Assembly (NCBI GenBank): GCA_964399035.1
Contig: CAYNPH010000008.1
Location: forward strand, 1-21,374
Direction: 5' to 3'
DNA: 21,374 nucleotides
DNA from: WAOL01 sp964399035
Lineage (GTDB): Archaea > Thermoproteota > Thermoprotei_A > Sulfolobales > NBVN01
Of the stretch, positions 7,711 to 15,079 are shown in pieces. A program made the position numbers and the translations under genes. Numbering within the stretch: the first letter of the stretch is position 1; every line of letters begins with the position of its first letter. The notes below the pieces were generated by a model. That model had not been told where the DNA came from and made no database searches. It worked only from the letters and a program-made list of their open reading frames with translations.

Positions 7711-7751
7711 CTTAAATAATGTTTTCACAAATCAAGCAATCATGATTTTTT
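7711..7751. promoter_or_regulatory. Divergent TATA-like boxes and a palindrome
   Basis: TTATTTAAG on the minus strand (7711-7719) is 32-40 nt before the PEPCK start; TTTTTTA at 7746-7752 is about 20-26 nt before the ATG at 7772. Between them lies the 10-bp palindrome AATCATGATT (7738-7747), which overlaps the second box and could bind a regulator. The palindrome is seen; its use is inference. Confidence 0.35.
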
Positions 7752-7771
7752 ACACGCGGTAACAAGCAACT

Positions 7772-8653
7772 ATGCTTAATAACGTACATGTTAATGACTT
7801 AATTGGTTTACGTGAGATGGAAAAAACAGGAGCGGTAGGCGAAGAAAGGATACTTGCAAGGCTTCATCCGCACCCCTTAGCCTTTGCAGGTCAGGCACTG
7901 TTATGGATCTACGTACTGGTGGTATCTGTTGCGATGTACTTCATAGGCGGTCAGGTAAGCGCGTCGCTCAAGAACATACCAGTGATAGGTGGGCTAATAG
8001 GCACTTACGGAGAGTATATTATCTACGCGTTAGTAATAGTCGTACCCACACTCATATACGCCGTGGTTAAGATCGTGTGGAGATATTTCCTAGTAACGCT
8101 ACTCATCGCCGTGGGGGCACCGTTAGTACTAACGTTCGTTGTTAAGTTACCGCTACGGTATACATTCATAATAGGTGCCGTAGCCGGTATCTTAGGCGTG
8201 CTTGCTGTAGAAATGCATAGGAGGGCACACAAGTACACAGTCACTGACAGGAGGATAATATTCGAGTACAACGGGCTATTCAAGAAGATTAGGAGGGACC
8301 TAGTTTACTCACGAGTCTCCGACATAATACTTGAGAAGGGTATACTGGGCAAGCTGTTTAACTTCGGAAACCTCATACCAGTCTCGCAGCCAGGCCTAGG
8401 TCTGGGGAGTGACATGTCCTTTGTCACCTTAGGAGGTAGTGTAGGTAAGGACGTCCGAGCAGGCCTTGCGGTGACAGGAGGTAGGTCCGTTAAGGTACCT
8501 AGGTCCAGGTCATTCTACATGTTGTACGGTATCCCACACCCTGAGAGAGTATATGATATGATAGTTGAAGCAATAAAAGCTAGCGAGGAGGCGCCTTACC
8601 TTAAAAAGATTTTAGATAAAATGGAGCATGGATCGAGTCTTAACATTAAATAA
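7772..8653 (+). CDS. Membrane protein with bacterial-type PH domain
   Basis: A 293-residue protein. A short soluble N-terminus (with EERILARLHPHPLAF near 24-38, the typical lead-in of bPH2 proteins) is followed by about four membrane helices (about 40-60, 80-102, 104-122, 130-146). A C-terminal bPH2 (PF03703-type) domain begins with YTVTDRRIIFEYNGLFKKIRRD (154-175), whose TDRRI/YxGLF pattern is the family's hallmark, and continues SRVSDIILEKGILGKLFNFGNL. Such proteins are thought to act at the membrane and their fold binds lipids or peptides; no reaction is known. ATG 7772 is preceded by a TATA-like T-run; the in-frame ATG at 7817 would drop 15 residues and is a possible alternative. It is followed by 51 bp and the aminotransferase gene, which has its own A/T-rich box. 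Confidence 0.8.
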   Translation: MLNNVHVNDLIGLREMEKTGAVGEERILARLHPHPLAFAGQALLWIYVLVVSVAMYFIGGQVSASLKNIPVIGGLIGTYGEYIIYALVIVVPTLIYAVVKIVWRYFLVTLLIAVGAPLVLTFVVKLPLRYTFIIGAVAGILGVLAVEMHRRAHKYTVTDRRIIFEYNGLFKKIRRDLVYSRVSDIILEKGILGKLFNFGNLIPVSQPGLGLGSDMSFVTLGGSVGKDVRAGLAVTGGRSVKVPRSRSFYMLYGIPHPERVYDMIVEAIKASEEAPYLKKILDKMEHGSSLNIK

Positions 8654-8682
8654 CGTGTATTACGGAAAAAACATTTAATTCT

Positions 8683-8692
8683 TCTTCGAAGA
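8683..8692. promoter_or_regulatory. 10-bp palindrome in front of the aminotransferase
   Basis: TCTTCGAAGA is a perfect palindrome 13-22 nt before the GTG at 8705 and just after a TATA-like CATTTAAT (8672-8679), that is, between TATA box and expected transcription start. This position fits a repressor site; no regulator can be named. Confidence 0.3.
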
Positions 8693-8704
8693 TTTTTAAT
8701 AACG

Positions 8705-9925
8705 GTGTTCAAAACTTTGAGGAAAATATCAAGAAGAGTAAGTGTCTTCCAACCCTCCCCCCACAGAAAACTTGTTGCGAAGGTCGACGAACTACTTAGG
8801 GCTGGGCGCGAGGTATATAGCTTCTCCGCCGGGCAACCAGGCCTACCGCCTGACGAGGAAGTCATAAAGAAGACCTTCGAACATGCCCTAAAGGACCCCT
8901 TCAACCACTACAGATACATGAGCACTAGAGGCATGATGCAGCTACGGGAGGCGTTAAGTCAAGACCTTAAGAAGTACGGAGGGATAGATGTGCCCCCGTC
9001 AAGGATAATGATAACTAGCGGGGGTGTTGAGGGATTCAACCTAGCCCTAGCGGTGACTACGGATCCCGGTGATGAGATAGTGCTGCTTGATCCAACCTAC
9101 AGTGTATACTGGGATCTCGCAAAATACCTTCAATTAAAGGTTAAGTCGTGTCCACAGTTAATTGAAAACAGTTTCCAGCCCAGTGACGAATGTCTGGAGC
9201 AGGTAATAACGAAGGATACTGCAGCGATAGTAGTTGTCAGCCCGGACAACCCGACCTCAAGGATACTTTCCGAAAAGAAACTCCGCCTCATAGCAGACCT
9301 AGCATCAGACAATGACGTGTGGGTAATATATGACGAAGCGTACAAGCACGTCATTTACGAAGGGCAACACGTATGGATCCACAACTACGGCGACATGCCG
9401 GAGAGGCTAATCAGCGTTAACTCTTTCTCGAAGGATATAGCGATCCCGGGCTTCCGACTAGGGTACACGTACGGACCTGAGAAGGTAATCAATGAAATGG
9501 CCAAGCTTAAGGGAATAACAACGATAAGCTCATCCGTACCTGCCCAGTGGTTTGCCTACTACGCATTAACGACAGGAGCCAAGGAAAGATACCTGAAGAA
9601 GGTCCTACCGATATACAAGAGCAGGAGAGACGCTGCCTACAACGCCGTCAGAAAGTACCTCCCCGAAGCGAAGGTATGGAAACCGCCAGCAAGCATGTAC
9701 CTATTCCCTGACCTAAGCCCGTACCTGGAGAGGCTAGGCATGGACGACATAACGTTCGCCTACCAGCTAGCCGACGCCAAAGGCGTCGTGATGATACCTG
9801 GCTCAATATTCGGGAAGGCTGGCAAGAACCACCTGCGCCTAACATTCGTGACACAACCTGAGGAAAGGCTGGAGAAGGGCATATCATTGATAGCTGAGTT
9901 CATTGAGGAGAAAGAATCTAAATAA
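8705..9925 (+). CDS. Class I/II PLP-dependent aminotransferase (aspartate-aminotransferase-like)
   Basis: A 406-residue fold-type I aminotransferase, complete. Landmarks are SFSAGQPGLPPDEEV (39-53) for the N-terminal substrate arm, HYRYMSTRGMMQLREA (68-83), the phosphate-loop TSGGVEGFNLAL (104-115), SPDNPTS with Asn182, YDEAY with Asp210 and Tyr213, the Schiff-base Lys243 in NSFSKDIAIPGFRLGY, and HLRLTF near 385 carrying the carboxylate Arg. The layout is that of AspC-like / Ig-subgroup archaeal enzymes that move amino groups between amino acids and 2-oxoglutarate; the specific substrate cannot be read. Start is GTG 8705, 25-33 nt after an A/T box. Convergent with the Nudix gene, 25 bp apart. 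Confidence 0.88.
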   Translation: MFKTLRKISRRVSVFQPSPHRKLVAKVDELLRAGREVYSFSAGQPGLPPDEEVIKKTFEHALKDPFNHYRYMSTRGMMQLREALSQDLKKYGGIDVPPSRIMITSGGVEGFNLALAVTTDPGDEIVLLDPTYSVYWDLAKYLQLKVKSCPQLIENSFQPSDECLEQVITKDTAAIVVVSPDNPTSRILSEKKLRLIADLASDNDVWVIYDEAYKHVIYEGQHVWIHNYGDMPERLISVNSFSKDIAIPGFRLGYTYGPEKVINEMAKLKGITTISSSVPAQWFAYYALTTGAKERYLKKVLPIYKSRRDAAYNAVRKYLPEAKVWKPPASMYLFPDLSPYLERLGMDDITFAYQLADAKGVVMIPGSIFGKAGKNHLRLTFVTQPEERLEKGISLIAEFIEEKESK

Positions 9926-9950
9926 GAGCCCTTTCTTCCATCTCAACCCC

Positions 9951-10457
9951 CTAAACACTCGCGGACTCACTTAAGGTCTTCAGAACTTCATCATATTCGC
10001 TCTCCTTAATGCGCGTCACAATATGATATACGGTAGGCGGGCTTAGGGAATCCCTCTTAATGAAGCCCAGTAATTTTCTCGTACTTATCGAGAGTCTCAT
10101 CTGAAGCGCTTCATCGAGGCTGAAGAATCCTGCATCCTCGCTCTCCTCGTTCAACCTAAGTTCGCCGCTGAAGTCCTTAATTAGGAAATCAATGATAACG
10201 TAATGATATTTCAAGCGCCCAGTAGCACTCAGGCAAACGTACTCCGTAACTGCCAGCAACCTCGGGTCACGACCCACTAAGCCCGTCTCCTCCAGCAATT
10301 CACGTAACACGGCCTCCTCCAGCGTCTCTCCCGGCTCCACGTGACCTCCCGGGAAGGACCAATACCCTGCTGAGGGCTCAAACCTTCTCTTAACCAGAAG
10401 TACCCTGTCCCGATCTATAACAACAGCACCCACCCCTATTTTAGGTTGTGCGCTCAT
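9951..10457 (-). CDS. Nudix hydrolase
   Basis: A 168-residue Nudix pyrophosphatase. The Nudix box runs from Gly38 to Leu60 and satisfies GX5EX7REUXEEXGU: Gly38, Glu44, Arg52-Glu53-Leu54, Glu56-Glu57, Gly59. The catalytic glutamates bind Mg2+ and hydrolyse NDP-X substrates. The N-terminal strand VGAVVIDRDRVLLVKR is typical of MutT/ADP-ribose pyrophosphatase-like members, and FEPSAGYWSFPGGHVEPGE leads into the box. The substrate is not determined by the box alone; a nucleotide-pool or ADP-ribose clean-up role is plausible. About 40 residues of helical C-terminal extension (from about 128) are not part of the minimal domain. Starts at ATG 10457; divergent from the threonine-synthase-like regulator across 90 bp. 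Confidence 0.88.
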   Translation of the reverse strand: MSAQPKIGVGAVVIDRDRVLLVKRRFEPSAGYWSFPGGHVEPGETLEEAVLRELLEETGLVGRDPRLLAVTEYVCLSATGRLKYHYVIIDFLIKDFSGELRLNEESEDAGFFSLDEALQMRLSISTRKLLGFIKRDSLSPPTVYHIVTRIKESEYDEVLKTLSESASV

Positions 10458-10547
10458 GCTTGTTCCCTCTGCACTACCAAGTGTCTTTGCTGGCTCGGGC
10501 TAATGTTATTTTGTCCTCACTCGGATGTAGTGTGGTAAGTAGGGCTA

Positions 10548-11861
10548 ATGAGGAATGAGTTAACGTGTGTGGAGTGCGGCCGCACGTACCCTGCGACGTC
10601 AGGTAAGGTTAAATGCGTTTGTGGTGGGCAGTTAGTTCCTACCCTACCTAAAAGCTTGGGGCGCGTTAACGCACCCGGTATTTGGTCTTGGGGAGCCGCT
10701 CTAGTGACGTCAGTATTTAGTGATAGGGTAACGTTGTATGAAGGGAACACGCCGCTGGTACGTGCCTCTAAGCTGGCTAAGGAACTTAACCTGAAGGAAG
10801 TTTACCTTAAGGACGAGTCTAGGAACCCGTCAGGTACGTTCATAGACAGAGGTTCGGCGACTCTTGTCACTGCGGCTAGGTCGCTGGGTCTAGCACGTCT
10901 AGTCACAGCGTCCTTAGGTGACTTAGGGGTGTCAGTGGCTACGTACTCTAGACGTGCTGGGCTCAGATGTAAGGTGATAATGCCCTCATACATCACGCCA
11001 GTGAAGGCATACCAAACAGCGATGCTGGCAGATAGCGTTGAGTACGTCGAGAGCTATGAGGAATCGCTAAGCAGGGCTTGGAAGTATGGCTCAGCACCAG
11101 CCAGTATGCCAGTAACGCCGCAGAACCCCTTCCTGCTTGATGGCTACAGAACCTTAGCCATGGAGATACTCACCGACCTGAGGGCAGGGAAGCCTGGCGT
11201 GGTACTTGTTCCTGTCGGGGATGGTGCTCTAGCCTACGCGACCCTGCAAATCATAAGTAAGTTCAGCCCAGGCACGACGGTCATAGGGGTTCGGGCGTCC
11301 TCAAAGTCACCGTTGCTCAAAGACGTAGCCGTTGACCGTCCTCTCTTCGCTGACCTGCTCAAGGAACTCATGGAGCACGGTAAAGGATACATAATTGAGG
11401 TTGGGGAAGACGATGTTGTGTCGGCGCTCAAGCTACTAGCAAGGTGCGAGGGAATGTTAACGGAACTCACTGGCGCTACGGCCGTCGCCGCATTAATTAA
11501 GTTATCCAGTGACCTACGCAGTACATCACCAATAATCTCGATAATATCGGGAGGGCCTGCCAGGGACCCGGCAGTTCTCAGATTGATGGTAAGTGAAGGG
11601 CACCCCAAGTACTTAACAAGGATAGGCTTCACTAAAATGAAGATCCTAGAGATCCTTGCTCTCCAAGGTCCCTTACATCCTTACGCCGTATGGAAAATCC
11701 TGAGGAGTGAGTATGGGGTAAACGTAAGTCTACGTTCCATATACCAGCACTTTAATGAGCTTAGTGAGATGCAGCTTGTGGAAGGTACTGAGGAGAGAGA
11801 AGGTGGAAGAAGGAGAAGGGTGTTTAAAGTAACGGATAAGGGCCTAAATCTAATCAGGTAG
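10548..11861 (+). CDS. Threonine-synthase-like protein without catalytic lysine, fused to a winged helix
   Basis: A 437-residue fusion. Residues 1-30 are a small zinc ribbon (CVECG... CVCGG) as in archaeal threonine synthases. Residues 60-350 follow the threonine synthase fold (type II PLP enzymes): TLYEGNTPLVRASKLA (62-77) and LKDESRNPSGTF (87-98). The motif that should read FKDR reads FIDR: Ile99 (codon ATA, 10842-10844) replaces the Schiff-base lysine. The SGN-type PLP-hydroxyl motif is SLGDL (122-126), the glycine phosphate loop is VGDGAL (223-228) and the C-terminal PLP-ring loop is SGGPARD (334-340). Residues 361-437 form a PadR/ArsR-like winged helix (KILEILALQGPLHPYAVWKIL, SLRSIYQHFNELSEM, basic wing GGRRRR). 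It therefore probably cannot make threonine; I infer a DNA-binding sensor. The ECF transporter genes follow on the same strand after 91 bp. The ligand is unknown. Confidence 0.8.
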   Translation: MRNELTCVECGRTYPATSGKVKCVCGGQLVPTLPKSLGRVNAPGIWSWGAALVTSVFSDRVTLYEGNTPLVRASKLAKELNLKEVYLKDESRNPSGTFIDRGSATLVTAARSLGLARLVTASLGDLGVSVATYSRRAGLRCKVIMPSYITPVKAYQTAMLADSVEYVESYEESLSRAWKYGSAPASMPVTPQNPFLLDGYRTLAMEILTDLRAGKPGVVLVPVGDGALAYATLQIISKFSPGTTVIGVRASSKSPLLKDVAVDRPLFADLLKELMEHGKGYIIEVGEDDVVSALKLLARCEGMLTELTGATAVAALIKLSSDLRSTSPIISIISGGPARDPAVLRLMVSEGHPKYLTRIGFTKMKILEILALQGPLHPYAVWKILRSEYGVNVSLRSIYQHFNELSEMQLVEGTEEREGGRRRRVFKVTDKGLNLIR

Positions 11862-11879
11862 TTCATTCCGTTAATCAAA

Positions 11880-11935
11880 ATGAAGGTATTGAAGCACATA
11901 CTGAGGTTAACCCCCTTATTGATGCGTACCTTCAT
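11880..11935 (+). promoter_or_regulatory. Nested inverted repeat ahead of the ECF transporter operon
   Basis: ATGAAGGTA at 11880-11888 and TACCTTCAT at 11927-11935 are a perfect 9-bp inverted repeat. Between them, GGTTAACC (11905-11912) is a perfect palindrome with nearly the same centre (11908.5 against 11907.5). The region lies in the 91-bp gap between the TS-like regulator and the S component. It could be a double operator or, if transcribed, an RNA stem. The repeats are seen; binding by the upstream regulator is inference. Confidence 0.4.
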
Positions 11936-11952
11936 ACAGGTTTGGGGGGATC

Positions 11953-12711
11953 ATGGGTAGGATGAGCGTGGCTAAACTGGCGCTCTTCACAGCGTTAGTC
12001 TACGTAGCGACCATAGTCCTTCAGGTATATACGCCTGCAACAAGAGGTTACTTCAACCTGGGCGAGACCGCTATCTACGCCATAGCTGCTTTAGCAAACC
12101 CATTGCTGGCCGGTGTCGCTGCTGGTGTGGGGTCAGCGTTAGCGGATCTAACAACGGGTTATGGGTATTTCGCACCCGGTACTCTAGTGATTAAATTCAT
12201 TGAGGGATTCACCGTAGCGTACTTAATGAAGAAACTAGCTCCCAAATCAAGGTACTGGTTAGCTAGGGCATTATCTGTGATTGCTTCAGTAGCCACTGGC
12301 GCAGCAATAGCCGCCGTAGGTTACTTCACGCTATCAGGTCCATCGGAAATCACGTCAATACCAATCCAGGTCGGTGGTTTCGAGGTGACGGCCTTCTACG
12401 GTAAGATAGTGATCCCTAGCGTTGTATGGTTATTCGTAGGTATCCTAGTGGCGGTGATATTACTATATGCTGTTCTCGTGAGGAGTAAGGAAAACATCTC
12501 TGCTGCAGCCTCAATGCTCGTAGGAGGTACGTTTATGGTACTAGGATACTTCCTCTATGAGTTCTTCATCACGAACCCACTGATATATCATGCGCCGCCA
12601 GAACAGGCACTAGTAGAGGTGCCGGTAAACTTCGGTCAGGTACTCGTCGGCATCACGGTCGCGTTACCAATAACGTCATTCATAAGAGAGGCTACCGGAA
12701 GTGAGGATTGA
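11953..12711 (+). CDS. ECF transporter S component, HmpT/PdxU-like
   Basis: A 252-residue membrane protein that would bind a vitamin or precursor outside the cell for an energy-coupling factor transporter. It has about six helices. GYFNLGETAIY (32-42), GVGSALADL (58-66) followed by TTGYGYFAPGTLVIKFIEG (67-85), and the late GYFLYEFF ... VPVNFGQVLVGI segment match the COG4720-type S proteins (ECF-ribofla_trS, PF07155), which include HmpT and PdxU. Those carry hydroxymethylpyrimidine or pyridoxine in characterised or predicted cases, but substrate cannot be read from the sequence. ATG 11953 is used; ATG 11962 is an alternative. It is longer than usual (about 170-200) because of an extra mid-section (about 128-175). 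The stop overlaps the ATPase start by 11 nt, so the genes are translationally coupled. Confidence 0.82.
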   Translation: MGRMSVAKLALFTALVYVATIVLQVYTPATRGYFNLGETAIYAIAALANPLLAGVAAGVGSALADLTTGYGYFAPGTLVIKFIEGFTVAYLMKKLAPKSRYWLARALSVIASVATGAAIAAVGYFTLSGPSEITSIPIQVGGFEVTAFYGKIVIPSVVWLFVGILVAVILLYAVLVRSKENISAAASMLVGGTFMVLGYFLYEFFITNPLIYHAPPEQALVEVPVNFGQVLVGITVALPITSFIREATGSED

Positions 12712-13954
12712 GGTAAGAGACCTAAACATAGTTTTCGACGGTACAAGTATTCTCTCAAACCTCAACTTAACAGTGAGTGAGGGAGAGGCAGTACTCATTA
12801 CGGGGCCATCAGGGTCAGGTAAAACAACATTACTCAGAGTAATCCTTGGCATAATACCTAACGTAATCCCCGGATTAGTGAGGGGATTCATCGAGCCCGA
12901 GCCCCGCATGGTCAGAAGCAAAGCATACTATGTCCCTCAAGAACCGTGGTTTTCCGTAGTTACACCCTATGTTTGGTCCGAAATACTGTCATTCACCCCC
13001 TCCCAACTTACGCTGGAAGACGTTGAGGACACGCTCAGTGCTTGGGACATGAGCGGGTACGCCTTCAGGACAACGTATACCTTAAGCGCTGGTGAGCTAC
13101 AGAGACTAGCGTTAATGGTGGCTAGACTCTCACGTAAGGAGGTAGTGTTGCTTGATGAGCCAGCATCGCATCTAGACTCGAAGAACGCTGAGAAAGTCGT
13201 AGGGATGGTTAACGTGCTTAGGAACTCCGGTATAGCGGTAATCATAGTTGATCATGATGTTAAGGCATGGATGGGCTTGGTTGATAAGGCCTATGTTCTT
13301 AAAAATGGCACGCTAGACGAAGACATCACGAGTTACTATAAAGAGTTTGATAAGTTAGTGGGTGATCTGAGTAAGCCAGAGGTGCGGGGCGACACCGTGC
13401 TCGAGGTAAGGGTAACCAAGTACAGACCCCCAGGGTCACGTAAGGTAGTGCTAGAAGACGTGGAGTTCACCGTGAGGAAGGGGGAGATAGTACTGGTGAA
13501 GGGTCCGTCGGGTTCCGGTAAGACGACGTTGCTTAGATTACTCGCAACGAGCGCCAAGGAGCCAGTGCTCGGCGTAAAGACCAACATCACTGGCAGACTT
13601 ATTTACGTCCCAGACAACCCCCTGCTATACTTCACGGAACCGACAGCGGCTAAGGAAGTGGGTGAGGGCGGCATCGAGAGGTTGAGGGAGTTCGGTATCA
13701 GGGGCAGGGAGTCCACGCCAATCACTAGATTAAGTACTGGCGAGAGAAGAAGAGTGGCTGTGGCTTCAGCCCTAGCTAGGGGCGCTTCAATTATCGTTAT
13801 GGACGAACCAACGGTGGGGCTAGACGTCATCAATAAGGTGCGTGTGCTGAAAGCTATAGTCAAGGCGGCTGAGGACGGCGCGGCTTTCGTTATTGCCTCC
13901 CATGATCCCCTAGTGGAGCGCATAGCGAATAATGTGGTGACCATCCATGGTTAG
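12701..13954 (+). CDS. ecfA: Fused double ECF ATPase (EcfA-EcfA)
   Basis: A 417-residue protein with two ABC ATPase domains in one chain, supplying ATP hydrolysis for the ECF complex. Domain 1 (about 1-220): Walker A GPSGSGKT 35-42, Q-loop Gln80, signature LSAGE 128-132, Walker B VVLLDEP with Glu153, H-loop His185. Domain 2 (about 232-417): Walker A GPSGSGKT 268-275, signature LSTGE 344-348, Walker B IIVMDEP with Glu369, His401. The second Q-loop reads YVPDNPLLYF: Asp305 stands where Gln is normal, whereas domain 1 has VPQEP. Fused A-A' ATPases are known in archaeal ECF modules. Starts at GTG 12701 inside the S gene's 3' end and overlaps the EcfT start by 8 nt, so all three are one operon. 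Confidence 0.92.
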   Translation: MRIEVRDLNIVFDGTSILSNLNLTVSEGEAVLITGPSGSGKTTLLRVILGIIPNVIPGLVRGFIEPEPRMVRSKAYYVPQEPWFSVVTPYVWSEILSFTPSQLTLEDVEDTLSAWDMSGYAFRTTYTLSAGELQRLALMVARLSRKEVVLLDEPASHLDSKNAEKVVGMVNVLRNSGIAVIIVDHDVKAWMGLVDKAYVLKNGTLDEDITSYYKEFDKLVGDLSKPEVRGDTVLEVRVTKYRPPGSRKVVLEDVEFTVRKGEIVLVKGPSGSGKTTLLRLLATSAKEPVLGVKTNITGRLIYVPDNPLLYFTEPTAAKEVGEGGIERLREFGIRGRESTPITRLSTGERRRVAVASALARGASIIVMDEPTVGLDVINKVRVLKAIVKAAEDGAAFVIASHDPLVERIANNVVTIHG

Positions 13955-14654
13955 CGTGGGCACGGTATTTCGATGGATATCAGAAGTTATATTCAGGTCA
14001 ATTTTTGCCGGTGATGATACATCGTTTAAGCACTCTACGCTACTAATAAACATGCCCCTAGTCGTTACTCAGGTACTCCTAGCGTCCGAGGGGCCAACAG
14101 GGGTGGTTGTAACCATGGTATCTCTCCTAGCAATTCACCTCATGGCGGAGACATTGGAGGTGCTAGCGTATGCATTAATAATGACTTCCCTGCCAGCAGT
14201 CTGGTACTTCATAACGACACTACCATTTACAACATCCTTGACGATATCTGCCGTAATTGCGCTTAGGGTAATCGCTGTCGGGTCGGCACTCCTAACCTTC
14301 ATATATTTCCTGAACCCACTGGAACTCTCAGCGCTGGCATACAGGCTGGGCCTTAAGAAAGCATCTTTGTACCCAGCTATGACATGGAAGGTCACACCCC
14401 ACGTAATGAGGGACATGAAGTCAGCGATGCTCTCGGCAGAATTAAAGGGTGAGAAGCTCTGGAAGGCGTTAGCAGTAACAATACTTGCTGTGAACGAGTA
14501 CAGCAGCATGTATGAGGAGGGAACCTACGCACGTGTGCAGGACTTCAAACCACGATATTGGTATGACGGCAAGGCCATGCTAGTATTTGCCTTAATCCTT
14601 GCAATAGATGTCATTATGTTGCTCCTGCTTTACTTAAGGATGATTCCAGCTTAA
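13947..14654 (+). CDS. ecfT: ECF transporter transmembrane coupling subunit EcfT
   Basis: A 235-residue membrane protein. Hydrophobic segments run at about 31-45, 52-66, 72-92, 98-121 and 210-230. The cytosolic coupling part NPLELSALAYRLGLKK (123-138), followed by a helix pair to about residue 205, matches EcfT/CbiQ (P-x-E-L-x-x-A-x-x-x-L-G-L). The two Ala-Arg-Gly motifs that dock in the ATPase grooves are degenerate: AELKG (164-168) and YARV (194-197) are the nearest matches. It joins the S component to the two ATPase domains. ATG 13947 overlaps the ATPase stop by 8 nt. The 35 bp behind the gene lead to an independent-looking TTG-started gene. Confidence 0.82.
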   Translation: MVSVGTVFRWISEVIFRSIFAGDDTSFKHSTLLINMPLVVTQVLLASEGPTGVVVTMVSLLAIHLMAETLEVLAYALIMTSLPAVWYFITTLPFTTSLTISAVIALRVIAVGSALLTFIYFLNPLELSALAYRLGLKKASLYPAMTWKVTPHVMRDMKSAMLSAELKGEKLWKALAVTILAVNEYSSMYEEGTYARVQDFKPRYWYDGKAMLVFALILAIDVIMLLLLYLRMIPA

Positions 14655-14689
14655 ATTACTCCACTAGATTAGATAGTAGGGTGTGACAC

Positions 14690-15079
14690 TTGAACGTAAC
14701 CCCCGGAGAGAAGTTCTCGTTTAAATTCAAGGCAGGGCCAGAGCACTCAGCCAAACATGTGGGTTCAGGAGATGTTGACGTTCTCTCGACACCCTCAATG
14801 ATATTGTTCATGGAGGAAGCGTGCAGGAGATTCATGGACGAGCGCTTACCAGAGGGTGAAACCACGGTCGGTACGAGGGTCGATGTCTACCACGTGAAGG
14901 CGGCCCCCACTGACAGCGAGATTGAGGTCCGAGGAGCACTCCTAGCTGTTGAGGGGAGGAAGCTAGTGTTCTGGGTTGAAGCATGGCATGGTGATCAACG
15001 CATAGGGTACGGCGTGCATGAAAGATACGTGGTGAATAGGGAGGCATTCATAAACAAGCTTAAGGGCGAGAAAAAGTGA
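14690..15079 (+). CDS. Hotdog thioesterase, fluoroacetyl-CoA-thioesterase (FlK)-like
   Basis: A 129-residue single hotdog-fold acyl-CoA thioesterase. The catalytic triad of FlK (Thr42, Glu50, His76) is matched by Thr34 in LSTPSM, Glu42 in FMEEAC and His68 in VYHVKA with the same spacings of 8 and 26 residues. TTVGTRVDVYHVKAAP (58-73) and RKLVFWVEAWHGDQRIGYGVHERYVV (89-114) are the family's signature strands. It should hydrolyse small acyl-CoA thioesters in the cytosol; the acyl group cannot be inferred, and FlK-like proteins are common in organisms that never meet fluoroacetate. TTG 14690 is the start (GTG 14681 is out of frame). The stop overlaps the next gene's GTG by 4 nt (GTGA), so the two are co-translated. 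Confidence 0.87.
   Translation: MNVTPGEKFSFKFKAGPEHSAKHVGSGDVDVLSTPSMILFMEEACRRFMDERLPEGETTVGTRVDVYHVKAAPTDSEIEVRGALLAVEGRKLVFWVEAWHGDQRIGYGVHERYVVNREAFINKLKGEKK

Noticed and set aside
10548..11861. Catalytically active threonine synthase (thrC)
   Set aside because: The PLP lysine is isoleucine and the SGN and phosphate-loop motifs are changed, so the enzyme name would mislead.
11862..11952. TPP riboswitch ahead of a possible thiamine-precursor transporter
   Set aside because: None of the conserved thi-box core (CTGAGA and the matching downstream core) is present in the 91-bp gap; only the nested inverted repeat is seen.
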